A stretch of DNA of 16,581 nucleotides from SLFT01 sp964493075 (lineage in GTDB: Bacteria; Hydrogenedentota; Hydrogenedentia; Hydrogenedentales; CAITNO01). This document shows, in pieces, positions 7,279 through 14,943 of this stretch. The notes beneath the pieces are model-generated. The model saw only the letters and a program-made list of their open reading frames with translations, was not told the origin of the DNA and did no database searches. A program made the translations under genes and the position numbers. The stretch lies in contig CAZBNU010000080.1 of the NCBI GenBank assembly GCA_964493075.1, positions 1 to 16,581 of the forward strand, written 5' to 3'. Position 1 is the stretch's first letter. Every line of letters begins with the position of its first letter.

Positions 7279-7875
7279 GTGAATGCCCTCAAAATTTCCG
7301 TAACAAGCATTGGTAATGAGGGGTATGCTTTCGAGCAGCGTGTGCGCGTGTCGTCTATTCAACCACCCGATACGAAGCCATTACCCGTGGAAAGTGTCTT
7401 GGTTTCCGGGCGCTTTGAACGTCTGGGTGAAGAGTATCTTTTTCGTGGCGCAGTGAGCGGTGCGTATGAGGGCGCGTGTGTGCGTTGCCTTCAGCCGTCG
7501 CAGATGCCCTTTGATGTGGAAGTCGCCTGGGTCTTTGCTGAAGGTGCCGGAGCAGTGTTTGAAGAAATTGGACATGCTTTGGACATGGAAGCAGGCGACC
7601 TGATTGATGATGATCCCAAAGAAGCATATAGGTCGTTCCAGGGACATGAAATAAACCTGGCGCCTTATGTCTGGGAAGAAGTTGTTTTTGCGCAGCCTTC
7701 CCGTTTTTTGTGTAAGGACAGTTGCAAAGGAATTTGTCCCCATTGTGGAATAGATAAGAACGAAGGCAACTGTCAGTGTGCGGAAGTTTTAACAGAAGAA
7801 CAAGTAGGTAATCGTGGGCTGGCTGTTCTCGCGGATATGTTTCCCGAACTGCGGCCCGAAAAGACCAAGGAGTAA
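7279..7875 (+). CDS. yceD: DUF177/YceD family protein (23S rRNA-associated, upstream of rpmF)
   Basis: The 198-residue product has the YceD/DUF177 pattern: CVRCLQP (Cys67, Cys70) in the middle and a cysteine cluster near the C-terminus (Cys145, Cys149, Cys153, Cys156, Cys165, Cys167) with KGICPHCG. The family is nearly always directly upstream of rpmF and has been linked to 23S rRNA accumulation or ribosome assembly; its molecular action is not settled. The extra cysteines suggest a metal site. I chose GTG 7279: GAGG (7268-7271) lies 7 nt upstream, and the start follows the promoter at 7211-7240. The rpmF ribosome site overlaps its stop. Confidence 0.88.
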   Translation: MNALKISVTSIGNEGYAFEQRVRVSSIQPPDTKPLPVESVLVSGRFERLGEEYLFRGAVSGAYEGACVRCLQPSQMPFDVEVAWVFAEGAGAVFEEIGHALDMEAGDLIDDDPKEAYRSFQGHEINLAPYVWEEVVFAQPSRFLCKDSCKGICPHCGIDKNEGNCQCAEVLTEEQVGNRGLAVLADMFPELRPEKTKE

Positions 7876-7881
7876 CTTACC

Positions 7882-8064
7882 ATGCCGGTACCCAAGAGAA
7901 GAACCGGAAGCACCAAAAAGCGCATGCGCCGTTCCCATCATGCACTTACGCCCGTAAACGTGACGGAATGCCCGGAATCAGGGGAAGCGAAACTACCCCA
8001 CCGAGTCTGTTTAAAAACCGGATTTTACAAAGGCCGTGTTGTAGTCAAGCCTGAAACGGATTGA
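7882..8064 (+). CDS. rpmF: Large ribosomal subunit protein bL32
   Basis: The 60-residue protein begins MPVPKRRTGSTKKRMRRSHHAL, the standard L32 N-terminus, and continues with KLPHRVC and GFYKGR. It is a structural protein of the 50S subunit. L32 usually has a CxxC...CxxC zinc ribbon. Here Cys30 and Cys43 remain, but the second member of each pair is Ser33 and Thr46 (CPES and CLKT), so zinc binding by the normal four-cysteine site is unlikely. AAGGAG (7867-7872) ends just before the yceD stop and lies 9 nt from the ATG. No second L32 gene is in the window. Confidence 0.96.
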   Translation: MPVPKRRTGSTKKRMRRSHHALTPVNVTECPESGEAKLPHRVCLKTGFYKGRVVVKPETD

Positions 8065-8089
8065 TACCAGCCCGATAGGATACGCTGCC

Positions 8090-9163
8090 GTGCGAATTGC
8101 CTTGGATGCTATGGGCTCTGATAACGCACCTGACGTTGAAGTCGAGGGTGCGGTTCAAGCCAGCATGAATTCTGATTTGGAAATCGTGTTGGTTGGTGAT
8201 GCGGCATTGCTTGAGGAAAAACTGAAGGCCTTTCCCAAAAAAGGCAACATTACCATCAAGCATGCCCCCCAGGTTATCAGTATGCACGAGCAGCCTGTAC
8301 TGGCGGTGCGGCAAAAGCGGCAGTCTTCGCTGCATATTGCCATGCGTCTTGCCAAAGAAGCCGAGGCGGACGGGGTGGTGAGCGCTGGCAATACAGGCGC
8401 TGTAATGGTAGCCGCCCGCACCATACTGGGGTCTATTCCCGGTGTGGCGCGTTCCGCCATCAGTCAGGCGTTTCCCACGATGAAGGGCGCCGTCGTTTTG
8501 TTGGATCTCGGCGCCAATGTGGATTGCACTACACGCCAACTTTGTGAATTCGCGGAGATGGGGGTCGCCTATTCCACCTATGCCCTCGGCGTGGAAGAAC
8601 CGCGTGTGGCATTGTTAAATATCGGCGAAGAAGGCGGCAAAGGCGGGGCTGTGGCGCGAGAGGTTTACCATACCCTCTCTGCTGCCAGGCATGTGAATTT
8701 TGTAGGGAATGTGGAACCCCGTACCTTGTATGAAGGTAAGGCGGACGTTGTTGTGTGCGACGGGTTCGTCGGCAACCTTTTCTTGAAAACCAGCGAGGCG
8801 GTGGCCTTCTTCATGGGGAAAATGTTGCGCGAGTATTTCGAGAGTTCTTCCATGAGTAAAATTGGGGCTGTGCTTTCACGAAAGGCGCTTAGCCAGATGC
8901 GGCACAGGGTTGATCCGAACGAGCAGCCGGGCGCTCCTTTACTGGGCATCAATCGCACGGTAATTATTCAACATGGTTCCTGCACTCCCCGTGGTATTGA
9001 AAATGCCATTTACGGCGCACGGGTGGCAATTGAAAATGATCTCAATCAGCATATTCATAACAATATAATCAAACTGCGGGAAAGCGGTATGGCAAGCGGG
9101 GATGACGCGGAAGACAAGGAAGTATTCTGTGATGAAGCTGAGACGCATGAGGTTGCAGAGTAA
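8090..9163 (+). CDS. plsX: Phosphate acyltransferase PlsX
   Basis: PlsX converts acyl-ACP and phosphate into acyl-phosphate, the donor used by PlsY to start phospholipid synthesis; it is a peripheral membrane enzyme. The 357-residue product opens with the family signature RIALDAMGSDNAP, followed by SAGNTGAVM, LLDLGANVD and LLNIGEEGGKGG, all typical. It starts at GTG 8090, with AGGA (8077-8080) 9 nt upstream. The C-terminus carries an acidic tail of about 25 residues (GDDAEDKEVFCDEAE) beyond the usual core. The order rpmF-plsX is conserved across bacteria, but fabH, which often follows plsX, is missing here. Confidence 0.96.
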   Translation: MRIALDAMGSDNAPDVEVEGAVQASMNSDLEIVLVGDAALLEEKLKAFPKKGNITIKHAPQVISMHEQPVLAVRQKRQSSLHIAMRLAKEAEADGVVSAGNTGAVMVAARTILGSIPGVARSAISQAFPTMKGAVVLLDLGANVDCTTRQLCEFAEMGVAYSTYALGVEEPRVALLNIGEEGGKGGAVAREVYHTLSAARHVNFVGNVEPRTLYEGKADVVVCDGFVGNLFLKTSEAVAFFMGKMLREYFESSSMSKIGAVLSRKALSQMRHRVDPNEQPGAPLLGINRTVIIQHGSCTPRGIENAIYGARVAIENDLNQHIHNNIIKLRESGMASGDDAEDKEVFCDEAETHEVAE

Positions 9164-9185
9164 TTTCACGCGAGAGGAATGAACC

Positions 9186-10079
9186 ATGCCAGCGTTTCTT
9201 TTTCCAGGCCAAGGCAGTCAGAAGGCGGGCACAACAAAGATGTTCTATGAAGCATCTCCCCGCGCACGTAGCCTGTTTGAACGCGCTCTACCTCTTCTTC
9301 CTGAAGGCGTTGCCCATGTCCTGTTGGAGGGCGACCAGGAAAGTCTCAATGATACCTGCAATGCGCAACCTGTTCTTTTGTGTGTTGAGATGGCGATTGC
9401 GGCGCACCTTGAAGGCCTTGACATTCGTCCCGATCTATGCGCCGGGCACAGCCTTGGGGAAATTGCCGCATTAACCGTAGCAGGTGCGCTTTGTATCGAA
9501 GATGCAATCCCCTTTGTTTTGGAGCGTGCGCGACTGATGTCCGAAGAGGTGCCGGAAGGTGGGATGGTCGCGGTCATTGGCATGGCACCAGAAGAAATTG
9601 AGGGACTACTCGAAACAGGAACCCAGATAGCCAATTACAACGGCCCTTCACAGACAATCATCTCCGGTTCTGCAGCTTCACTCGGAGCAAGCATAAACGC
9701 CCTCAAAGAAAAAGGGAAATGTCGCGTGATGCCGCTTCAGGTGTCCGGTCCCTTTCACTCACAGTTTATGAAGCCTGCCGCAGAAGCCTTGCAGAAGCAC
9801 CTAACTTCCATGGATATTGTCAACCCCCGTATTCCTGTGCTGTCGTCGGTAAGCGGGGCTTACGAAGAGGACCCGGAACGGATTCGCATTTTGCTTGCGC
9901 AGCAGTTGTGTGCTCCTGTACAGTGGACATCGGTTATGGCGCAACTGGATGGTTGTCGCGCCGTTGAAGTCGGGCCGGGAACTGCCCTTGGTGGACTTGC
10001 AAAACGCGCAACCCTTGCGCCTGATGTGTTGCCTGCAAATACGCCGGCGGCCTGCGAAAGTCTTCGGGATGCGCTGTAA
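9186..10079 (+). CDS. fabD: Malonyl-CoA:ACP transacylase FabD
   Basis: FabD moves malonyl from CoA to acyl carrier protein, supplying the extender for fatty acid synthesis. The 297-residue product has the N-terminal FPGQGSQ, the nucleophile elbow GHSLGE with Ser89, Arg114 (aligned by eye with the malonate-binding arginine), and His191 in SGPFHSQFM as the catalytic partner. GAGAGGAA (9173-9180) precedes the ATG. Length and motifs match a full-length enzyme. It sits 22 bp after plsX and 32 bp before fabG in the same operon. Confidence 0.96.
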   Translation: MPAFLFPGQGSQKAGTTKMFYEASPRARSLFERALPLLPEGVAHVLLEGDQESLNDTCNAQPVLLCVEMAIAAHLEGLDIRPDLCAGHSLGEIAALTVAGALCIEDAIPFVLERARLMSEEVPEGGMVAVIGMAPEEIEGLLETGTQIANYNGPSQTIISGSAASLGASINALKEKGKCRVMPLQVSGPFHSQFMKPAAEALQKHLTSMDIVNPRIPVLSSVSGAYEEDPERIRILLAQQLCAPVQWTSVMAQLDGCRAVEVGPGTALGGLAKRATLAPDVLPANTPAACESLRDAL

Positions 10080-10111
10080 ACACAAGGTATAATTGCCGAC
10101 AGGAAAAAACG

Positions 10112-10846
10112 ATGGATCATTTTAACGGAAAAATTGCACTGGTAACCGGCGGTAGTCGCGGCATCGGTCTGGCCTGTGCGCGTCTTTTTGTCGAACAAGG
10201 TGCGCAGGTAGTAATATGCGGTCGAAGTGAGGCAGCCCTAAACAGCGTGGTTGGGGAATTGGGTAGCGCGTGTAGCGCGGTTGTTTGTGATGTGGCTGAT
10301 CCGGATGCAGTGAAGCATCTAATAGAAGACGTAATGGTTGCCCATGGCGCCCTTCATATTCTGGTAAATAATGCGGGTATTACCGATGACGGGTTGTTGC
10401 CGCGAATGAAAACGGAACAGTGGACTACTGTTATTGCAACAAATTTGAATAGCGCGTTCTACACATGCCGTGCTGCGGCGAAGCCCATGCTTCGGCAGCG
10501 TTACGGACGCATTATCAACATCGGTTCTGTGATCGGGCTGCGGGGGCAGGGTGGGCAGAGCAATTATGCGGCTGCCAAAGCCGGACTGATAGGGTTTACG
10601 AAAGCATACGCCCGCGAGGTGGCATCGCGGAACATTACAGTCAATCTTGTGGCGCCTGGTTTGATTGAAACGGATATGACCAGCGGTATGAGCGCTGAAA
10701 TCCGAGATGGTGCGGTACAGAAAATTCCTGCACGGCGCGTTGGCAGGCCGGAAGAAGTTGCGGCAGCAGTGTGCTTCCTTGCCTCTGACGCATCGGCTTA
10801 TATCACAGGAACGGTGATTCCCGTGGACGGCGGGCTTGGCATGTAA
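10112..10846 (+). CDS. fabG: 3-oxoacyl-[acyl-carrier-protein] reductase FabG
   Basis: FabG reduces 3-oxoacyl-ACP with NADPH, the first reduction of each fatty acid elongation cycle. The 244-residue product has TGGSRGIG (12-19), NNAG (86-89), Asn111, Ser139 in INIGS, and Tyr152/Lys156 in YAAAK, so the tetrad is complete. The C-terminal ITGTVIPVDGGLGM is the standard FabG ending. AGGAA lies about 8 nt before the ATG. acpP and fabF, which usually follow, are absent and must be elsewhere. This is a better FabG candidate than the SDR at 1309-2097. Confidence 0.95.
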   Translation: MDHFNGKIALVTGGSRGIGLACARLFVEQGAQVVICGRSEAALNSVVGELGSACSAVVCDVADPDAVKHLIEDVMVAHGALHILVNNAGITDDGLLPRMKTEQWTTVIATNLNSAFYTCRAAAKPMLRQRYGRIINIGSVIGLRGQGGQSNYAAAKAGLIGFTKAYAREVASRNITVNLVAPGLIETDMTSGMSAEIRDGAVQKIPARRVGRPEEVAAAVCFLASDASAYITGTVIPVDGGLGM

Positions 10847-10890
10847 ACCGGGGTATTTTTGATTCAGGTGCAAGTATAAGGGTTGTTGAT

Positions 10891-13140
10891 ATGGCGCTAT
10901 TTTCCAGATTAGGTATTTTTCTTCTACTGTTGTTGGTGGCTATTATTTCAGGGTTGTATTTAGGAAAAGTGTCTGTGAAAGATGAACCGATTGCTACCTC
11001 CCGAATGGAACGGGCGGCTGAACCTGTGGAAGCGTCCGATAGCGAAGGGGAACGTAAAGATGAGGACAATTCAGGGGTGTCTGTCCCTCCCTTGCTTTTT
11101 TATCCGGGCACAGTTGCGGATGAAGACTGGAAAGATGTCAAAGAACAGGTAATTATGGCGGCAGAATCCGGCATTCACCAGTACGTCGTGACGGTTACAC
11201 CTGCCTGGTTTGATGATGAACGTCAGGCGCAGGCGGAAAGAAATAGTGCCTTGTTGAACGCATACCGGGAAGCGGACCCTGATGCGCAGTTTTTGATTCA
11301 AATCAATTTGAACCCCACGGTTCCCTGGTTTGAGGCGCATTCCGACTCTGCCATGCGCATTAACGATGCCTTTCAGCCTTATCCGTCACCTGCTTCTGCA
11401 AACTGGCGGGAAGCAGCAGGTGTGGCGCTGGAAGATGTGATTACCAGTCTTGAGAGTGGCACGCATCGTAAGCACATCAAAGGCTATATCCTTTGCGCAT
11501 TGCAGGGGTTGCGCTGGATGCTGCCCGAAGGCTACGACGTCAGCAAGGCAAACCATCAGGGTTATCTGGAATGGCTGCAACAGCGTTACAGGACCGATGA
11601 TGCATTGCAGACCGCCTGGGATAACGATAGCATGACCCTTGCGGCAGCGACAATCCCGGCGTATTCATCCCCTGAAGAGGAGGGGCATGTTTTTTATGAG
11701 TTGCCGCAAATGCAACCTGTAGTTGATTTTCTTCACTACAGTTCCGAATCTGTGGCGGATGCGTTGGCGGGATTATCCGTTGTCGTGGCCCGTGCCTCAA
11801 GACTTGGTCCTTCCGGAATTATCGGTGCGCCTTACGGATATTCCTTTGAGGCTCTTCCTAATGACTGCGGCCATTTTGCATTGGAACTGCTTCTCGAAAG
11901 CGACCTCAATATGTTTATGTCGCCAGTATCCTATGTTGACCGCGGCCTCGGCGGTGTTGGCGGCGTTATGGGGCCTGTTGACAGTATGACCATCAGAGGC
12001 AAACAATGGTTCGTGGTTGATGATACCCGCACCGGGGTGGAAAGAGATGCTGCCACAGGCGAATTTGCCCGCATAAAAGGCATCAATGTGGAGGATGTGT
12101 TTGAGGTGCAACGCCGCAATTTTGCGTTGGCGCTTACCTATGGGCTTGGTTTGGTGTGGGCCGACCCACAAGCGGAAGGTTGGCTTCACGACAAGGATCA
12201 GTGGGCTCATTTCGGATTGCTCAACACCATCTATGCACAGCGTACCAATGAAGCCAAAGCGCAGGCGCCCACGGAGTTCGATGCGTCTGTGTTGACTGTG
12301 GTCGTAGATGAACTTTCCCGTGCCTATGTACAGAGTGATAGCCGCATAAACAGCATATTGCTACAGCGTGCCAGAGATGCTGCCATGCGTTCCGGAGTCA
12401 GTCTGCGTTTTCATCTGTTGCGCGATGTGGTTGAGGATATTGCGCCGTCCACTCCTGTATATTTGTTTTTGAATGCCTTTCATCTTACCGAGACGGATCG
12501 GGTGCGTCTGCATTCGCGGCTTGCCCGTGAACAGGCCTCGGCGATATGGCTGTATGCCCCCGGATACATTACGGACACGGCGGATGTGGAGACTATTGCA
12601 GCGACCACCGGTATGGATGTGCGTCGTTTTGAAGAACCGTTCCAGACGGGATCGACCTATCTGCTTTCCGGCCAGTTTTTACACGCAGAGGAAAAGTTTG
12701 GCGATGGCGAAATCTGGACGCCTGCCTTTTATATTGAACCTGAAGAGGAGATTGACTTCCTGGCACATTATGTGAACGCTCAGGACAAGGGCAGCGTTGC
12801 CATTCTTACGCTGCCGGAGGGGTGGACATCGGTGTATGTTGCGGAGCCAGGTCTTAGCCCAGCATTGCTTTGTGAGTTATTGCAGTTGCTTGAACAGCAC
12901 CGTTTCCTTACCCCCGTTGACGGTGTCTACTATGACGTCGTATCGGCGCGGGACGGCATTGTGGCGCTTCATGCCAGTGAAGCCGGGAAGCGCTCCTTAT
13001 ACTTCGGGCATTTTTTTGACATTGTGGACCTTTTGGATGCTGCCATTGGCTGGCCACAGAAAGATAGCATCATGCTTCCCATGCAGAGCGGAGAAACTCG
13101 TCTGCTGATGCAGAAACCAATACAGGCCAGTGCGGAATAG
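10891..13140 (+). CDS. Membrane-anchored GH42-like (beta-galactosidase superfamily) protein, catalytic residues apparently lost
   Basis: The 749-residue product has an N-terminal hydrophobic segment (about 7-25), most likely a signal anchor, then an acidic low-complexity stretch (about 38-62). Residues 68-460 look like the TIM-barrel of the GH42-like proteins abundant in Lentisphaerota and Planctomycetota: NHQGYLEWLQQRY (about 221-233), GAPYGYSFE, SPVSYVDRG, VDDTRTG (376-382) and RRNFALALTYG. Residues 467-600 (VVVDELSRAYV..., VYLFLNAFHLTE) fit the amidotransferase-like trimerisation domain that follows. Where relatives have a Gly-Glu-Trp acid/base site this protein reads GLRW (206-209), and where they have EDDTRTH it reads VDDTRTG, so both presumed catalytic glutamates are missing. 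It follows fabG by 44 bp with no visible terminator and only a weak ribosome site (AAGGG). Family placement is from memory of the fold. Confidence 0.65.
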   Translation: MALFSRLGIFLLLLLVAIISGLYLGKVSVKDEPIATSRMERAAEPVEASDSEGERKDEDNSGVSVPPLLFYPGTVADEDWKDVKEQVIMAAESGIHQYVVTVTPAWFDDERQAQAERNSALLNAYREADPDAQFLIQINLNPTVPWFEAHSDSAMRINDAFQPYPSPASANWREAAGVALEDVITSLESGTHRKHIKGYILCALQGLRWMLPEGYDVSKANHQGYLEWLQQRYRTDDALQTAWDNDSMTLAAATIPAYSSPEEEGHVFYELPQMQPVVDFLHYSSESVADALAGLSVVVARASRLGPSGIIGAPYGYSFEALPNDCGHFALELLLESDLNMFMSPVSYVDRGLGGVGGVMGPVDSMTIRGKQWFVVDDTRTGVERDAATGEFARIKGINVEDVFEVQRRNFALALTYGLGLVWADPQAEGWLHDKDQWAHFGLLNTIYAQRTNEAKAQAPTEFDASVLTVVVDELSRAYVQSDSRINSILLQRARDAAMRSGVSLRFHLLRDVVEDIAPSTPVYLFLNAFHLTETDRVRLHSRLAREQASAIWLYAPGYITDTADVETIAATTGMDVRRFEEPFQTGSTYLLSGQFLHAEEKFGDGEIWTPAFYIEPEEEIDFLAHYVNAQDKGSVAILTLPEGWTSVYVAEPGLSPALLCELLQLLEQHRFLTPVDGVYYDVVSARDGIVALHASEAGKRSLYFGHFFDIVDLLDAAIGWPQKDSIMLPMQSGETRLLMQKPIQASAE

Positions 13141-13145
13141 AGATA

Positions 13146-14411
13146 TCAACTGAGCGAAGGAAGTACCCGAAACAGTTCTTCTATCGTGGTGATGCCCCGC
13201 TTCGCTTTCTCAAGGCCATCTTCCGCCAGGGGAATCATGCCGTGTTTTAATGCGATGTCATGCAGCTGCGACGTGGTAGGGCGGCGTAGTATGGTGTCGG
13301 CAATCTCATTGTCCACTACCAGCATCTCTCCGATGCCGGCACGGCTTCGATAACCAATATGCTGGCAGTTGGGACACCCTTTTCCGTGGTAGAGCCGCTG
13401 CTTTTTGTCGTCAAGCCCGAAGTACTGAGCCAGCAACGGATCAGGCTTGTACGCCGTGGTGCAGTCGGGACAGTTCAGGCGCACCAGGCGCTGGGCCAGC
13501 ACACCCGTGACCGAGGACGCAACCAGAAACGGTTCGATATCCATGTCAATCAGGCGGGTAAACACGCCTGCAGCCGTTCCGCTGTGAATGGTGCTGATGA
13601 CGAGGTGGCCGGTAAGTCCTGCCTGGATAGCCATTTTTGCCGTTTCAAGGTCGCGGATTTCGCCGACTACAATAACTTCCGGGTCCTGGCGGAGAATGGA
13701 GCGAAGCGCTTTGGCAAAAGTAAACTCTACGTGGTGATTCACCTGAATTTGGGATATGCGATCCATGGCATATTCCACCGGGTCCTCAATGGACACCACG
13801 TTTACCGTATTTTTCTGCATCTGCATCATTTCGTGTAAGGCCGCATAGATGGTGGTTGTTTTACCGCTCGAACTGGGACCCGTGAGCAGCAACGTTCCCT
13901 GTGGACGTGTGACTAAAGCGCGTATGCTGTCTGCAATGCGTTCGGGGAATCCAAGCATATCGAGGTGATATAGATCTTTGGCCGCACCCAATATGCGCAC
14001 TACAATTTTTTCGCCGTGGATGGTCGGGATGGTCGAAACGCGCATTGGCCTTGCGCATGAGCATCTTTCCCGGTCAATGCGGCCATCTTGTGGTACGTCC
14101 TTGCGGTATACCACCAGGTCGGAAAGCACCTTGATGCGCGCAATGATTTTTGGTTGAAATTCACTGGGGATTACGGCTATTTGCTGCAAGATTCCATCGA
14201 GACGGTAACGTAGCGAAAGGTAATCGCTCCAAGGCTCAAGATGAACGTCGCTGCTGCCATGATACACGGCCTGGCTTAACATGATATCCACGGCATCGGC
14301 GACGCCCGTGTCGTCGCGGCTCTCCATGCGGTCCAGCATGGTGGTCTGAATATCAAGAAGCGGAATAATTTGAATGCCGCCCCCGCCTTGTGAATTTATC
14401 GTTAAAGCCAT
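13146..14411 (-). CDS. GspE/PilB/VirB11-family secretion ATPase, short N-terminus
   Basis: The 421-residue product is a GspE/PilB-type motor ATPase for type II secretion or type IV pili. It has SSDVHLEP (53-60), VPQDGRI, Walker A GPSSSGKT (178-185), the Asp box SIEDPVEY (207-214), Walker B with Asp243 to Asp254 (VVGEIRD), the His box HLVISTIHSG (269-278) and a zinc site Cys314/Cys317/Cys346/Cys349. It starts close to the ATPase's own N2 domain and lacks the usual N1 domain (family members are often 500 or more residues). The start at 14411 is set by AGGAAGGAA upstream and by the promoter at 14452-14481; a longer frame to 14468 would overlap that -10. No other pilus or secretion gene is nearby. 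It converges on the GH42-like gene with a 5-bp gap. Confidence 0.9.
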   Translation of the reverse strand: MALTINSQGGGGIQIIPLLDIQTTMLDRMESRDDTGVADAVDIMLSQAVYHGSSDVHLEPWSDYLSLRYRLDGILQQIAVIPSEFQPKIIARIKVLSDLVVYRKDVPQDGRIDRERCSCARPMRVSTIPTIHGEKIVVRILGAAKDLYHLDMLGFPERIADSIRALVTRPQGTLLLTGPSSSGKTTTIYAALHEMMQMQKNTVNVVSIEDPVEYAMDRISQIQVNHHVEFTFAKALRSILRQDPEVIVVGEIRDLETAKMAIQAGLTGHLVISTIHSGTAAGVFTRLIDMDIEPFLVASSVTGVLAQRLVRLNCPDCTTAYKPDPLLAQYFGLDDKKQRLYHGKGCPNCQHIGYRSRAGIGEMLVVDNEIADTILRRPTTSQLHDIALKHGMIPLAEDGLEKAKRGITTIEELFRVLPSLS

Positions 14412-14451
14412 ACAGATTCCTTCCTGAAAGTGTTGCTGCAAATCACACATC

Positions 14452-14481
14452 ATAATGGCGCAACGCATGTATGAATGTCAA
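14452..14481 (-). promoter_or_regulatory. Promoter for the GspE-like ATPase gene
   Basis: On the minus strand, TTGACA (complement of 14476-14481) and CATTAT (complement of 14452-14457) are 18 nt apart. The -35 is perfect and the -10 matches at four positions including the key A2 and T6. The predicted transcript starts near 14445, giving a leader of about 34 nt to the ATG at 14411. Confidence 0.5.
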
Positions 14482-14679
14482 CAGCAGCCGGTGTACGTTT
14501 TGTTCTTTACCGTATGGATATGGTTTGTCCTGTCGGCGATAGTATTTTCTCCGGAATTATTTTTCGGTTGCGGGCAATGCTTGCTTTGGATTTAAGGCAG
14601 GGTAGGGTAATGATGATGCCCGATACTACCCGTGGGAGGAATTTCAGCAACTAGCATGAGTGATAACACCACATCAATT

Positions 14680-14697
14680 TTTTCTTAACCGAGAAAA
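14680..14697. promoter_or_regulatory. Palindrome abutting the rny -35 box
   Basis: TTTTCT (14680-14685) and AGAAAA (14692-14697) are exact reverse complements with a 6-nt spacer, ending 2 nt before the -35 hexamer of the strong plus-strand promoter. It could be an operator or simply an AT-rich upstream element; no known regulator motif is recognised. Confidence 0.25.
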
Positions 14698-14699
14698 CT

Positions 14700-14728
14700 T
14701 TGACAGGCTCACTGCTTTACGGTATACT
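14700..14728 (+). promoter_or_regulatory. Strong sigma70-type promoter upstream of rny
   Basis: TTGACA (14700-14705) and TATACT (14723-14728) are separated by exactly 17 nt, a near-perfect vegetative promoter. Transcription would start near 14735, about 274 nt before the rny ATG, so the mRNA has an unusually long leader or the promoter serves a separate small RNA. Confidence 0.8.
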
Positions 14729-14766
14729 AACATCAATTTAATATATGAGTTATGGTGGCAGGAAAC

Positions 14767-14916
14767 ATGAGCCGCAAAACAGGAATTGCCTATATAAATA
14801 CGGCGTTCGGATGCGCCGGTTACGATATGAAGTCAACAGTAACACTTTTAACCCCGTCGTTTGAGGGACAATGTTTCTCCTTCAATGGCCGGGGTTTGTT
14901 GTATTCTATTGGCTGA
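14767..14916 (+). CDS. Possible small ORF in the rny leader (49 codons)
   Basis: An ATG at 14767 preceded by AGGA (14760-14763, only 3 nt away) opens a 49-codon frame ending at TGA 14914-14916. The product begins MSRKTGIAYINTAFGCAGYD, has no recognised family and no membrane segment. It starts about 32 nt after the predicted transcription start, so it could be a leader peptide. Because the same DNA forms strong inverted repeats, a structured RNA is an equally good or better explanation. Confidence 0.2.
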   Translation: MSRKTGIAYINTAFGCAGYDMKSTVTLLTPSFEGQCFSFNGRGLLYSIG

Positions 14917-14943
14917 TAGCTCCCTTTTTTGCGTGTTCCCATG

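Noticed and set aside
14467..14595. 42-codon frame MYECQQQPVYVLFF... with a hydrophobic stretch upstream of the rny promoter
   Set aside because: No ribosome site precedes it and it overlaps the opposite-strand promoter of the GspE-like gene, so it is probably fortuitous.
14767..14900. Possible c-di-GMP (GEMM-like) riboswitch, suggested by GCCGCAAAACAGG and GCGCCGGTTACGAT
   Set aside because: The spacing and the GAAA-tetraloop hairpin of GEMM-I are absent, and the following gene is not a typical c-di-GMP target. The resemblance is too loose to call.
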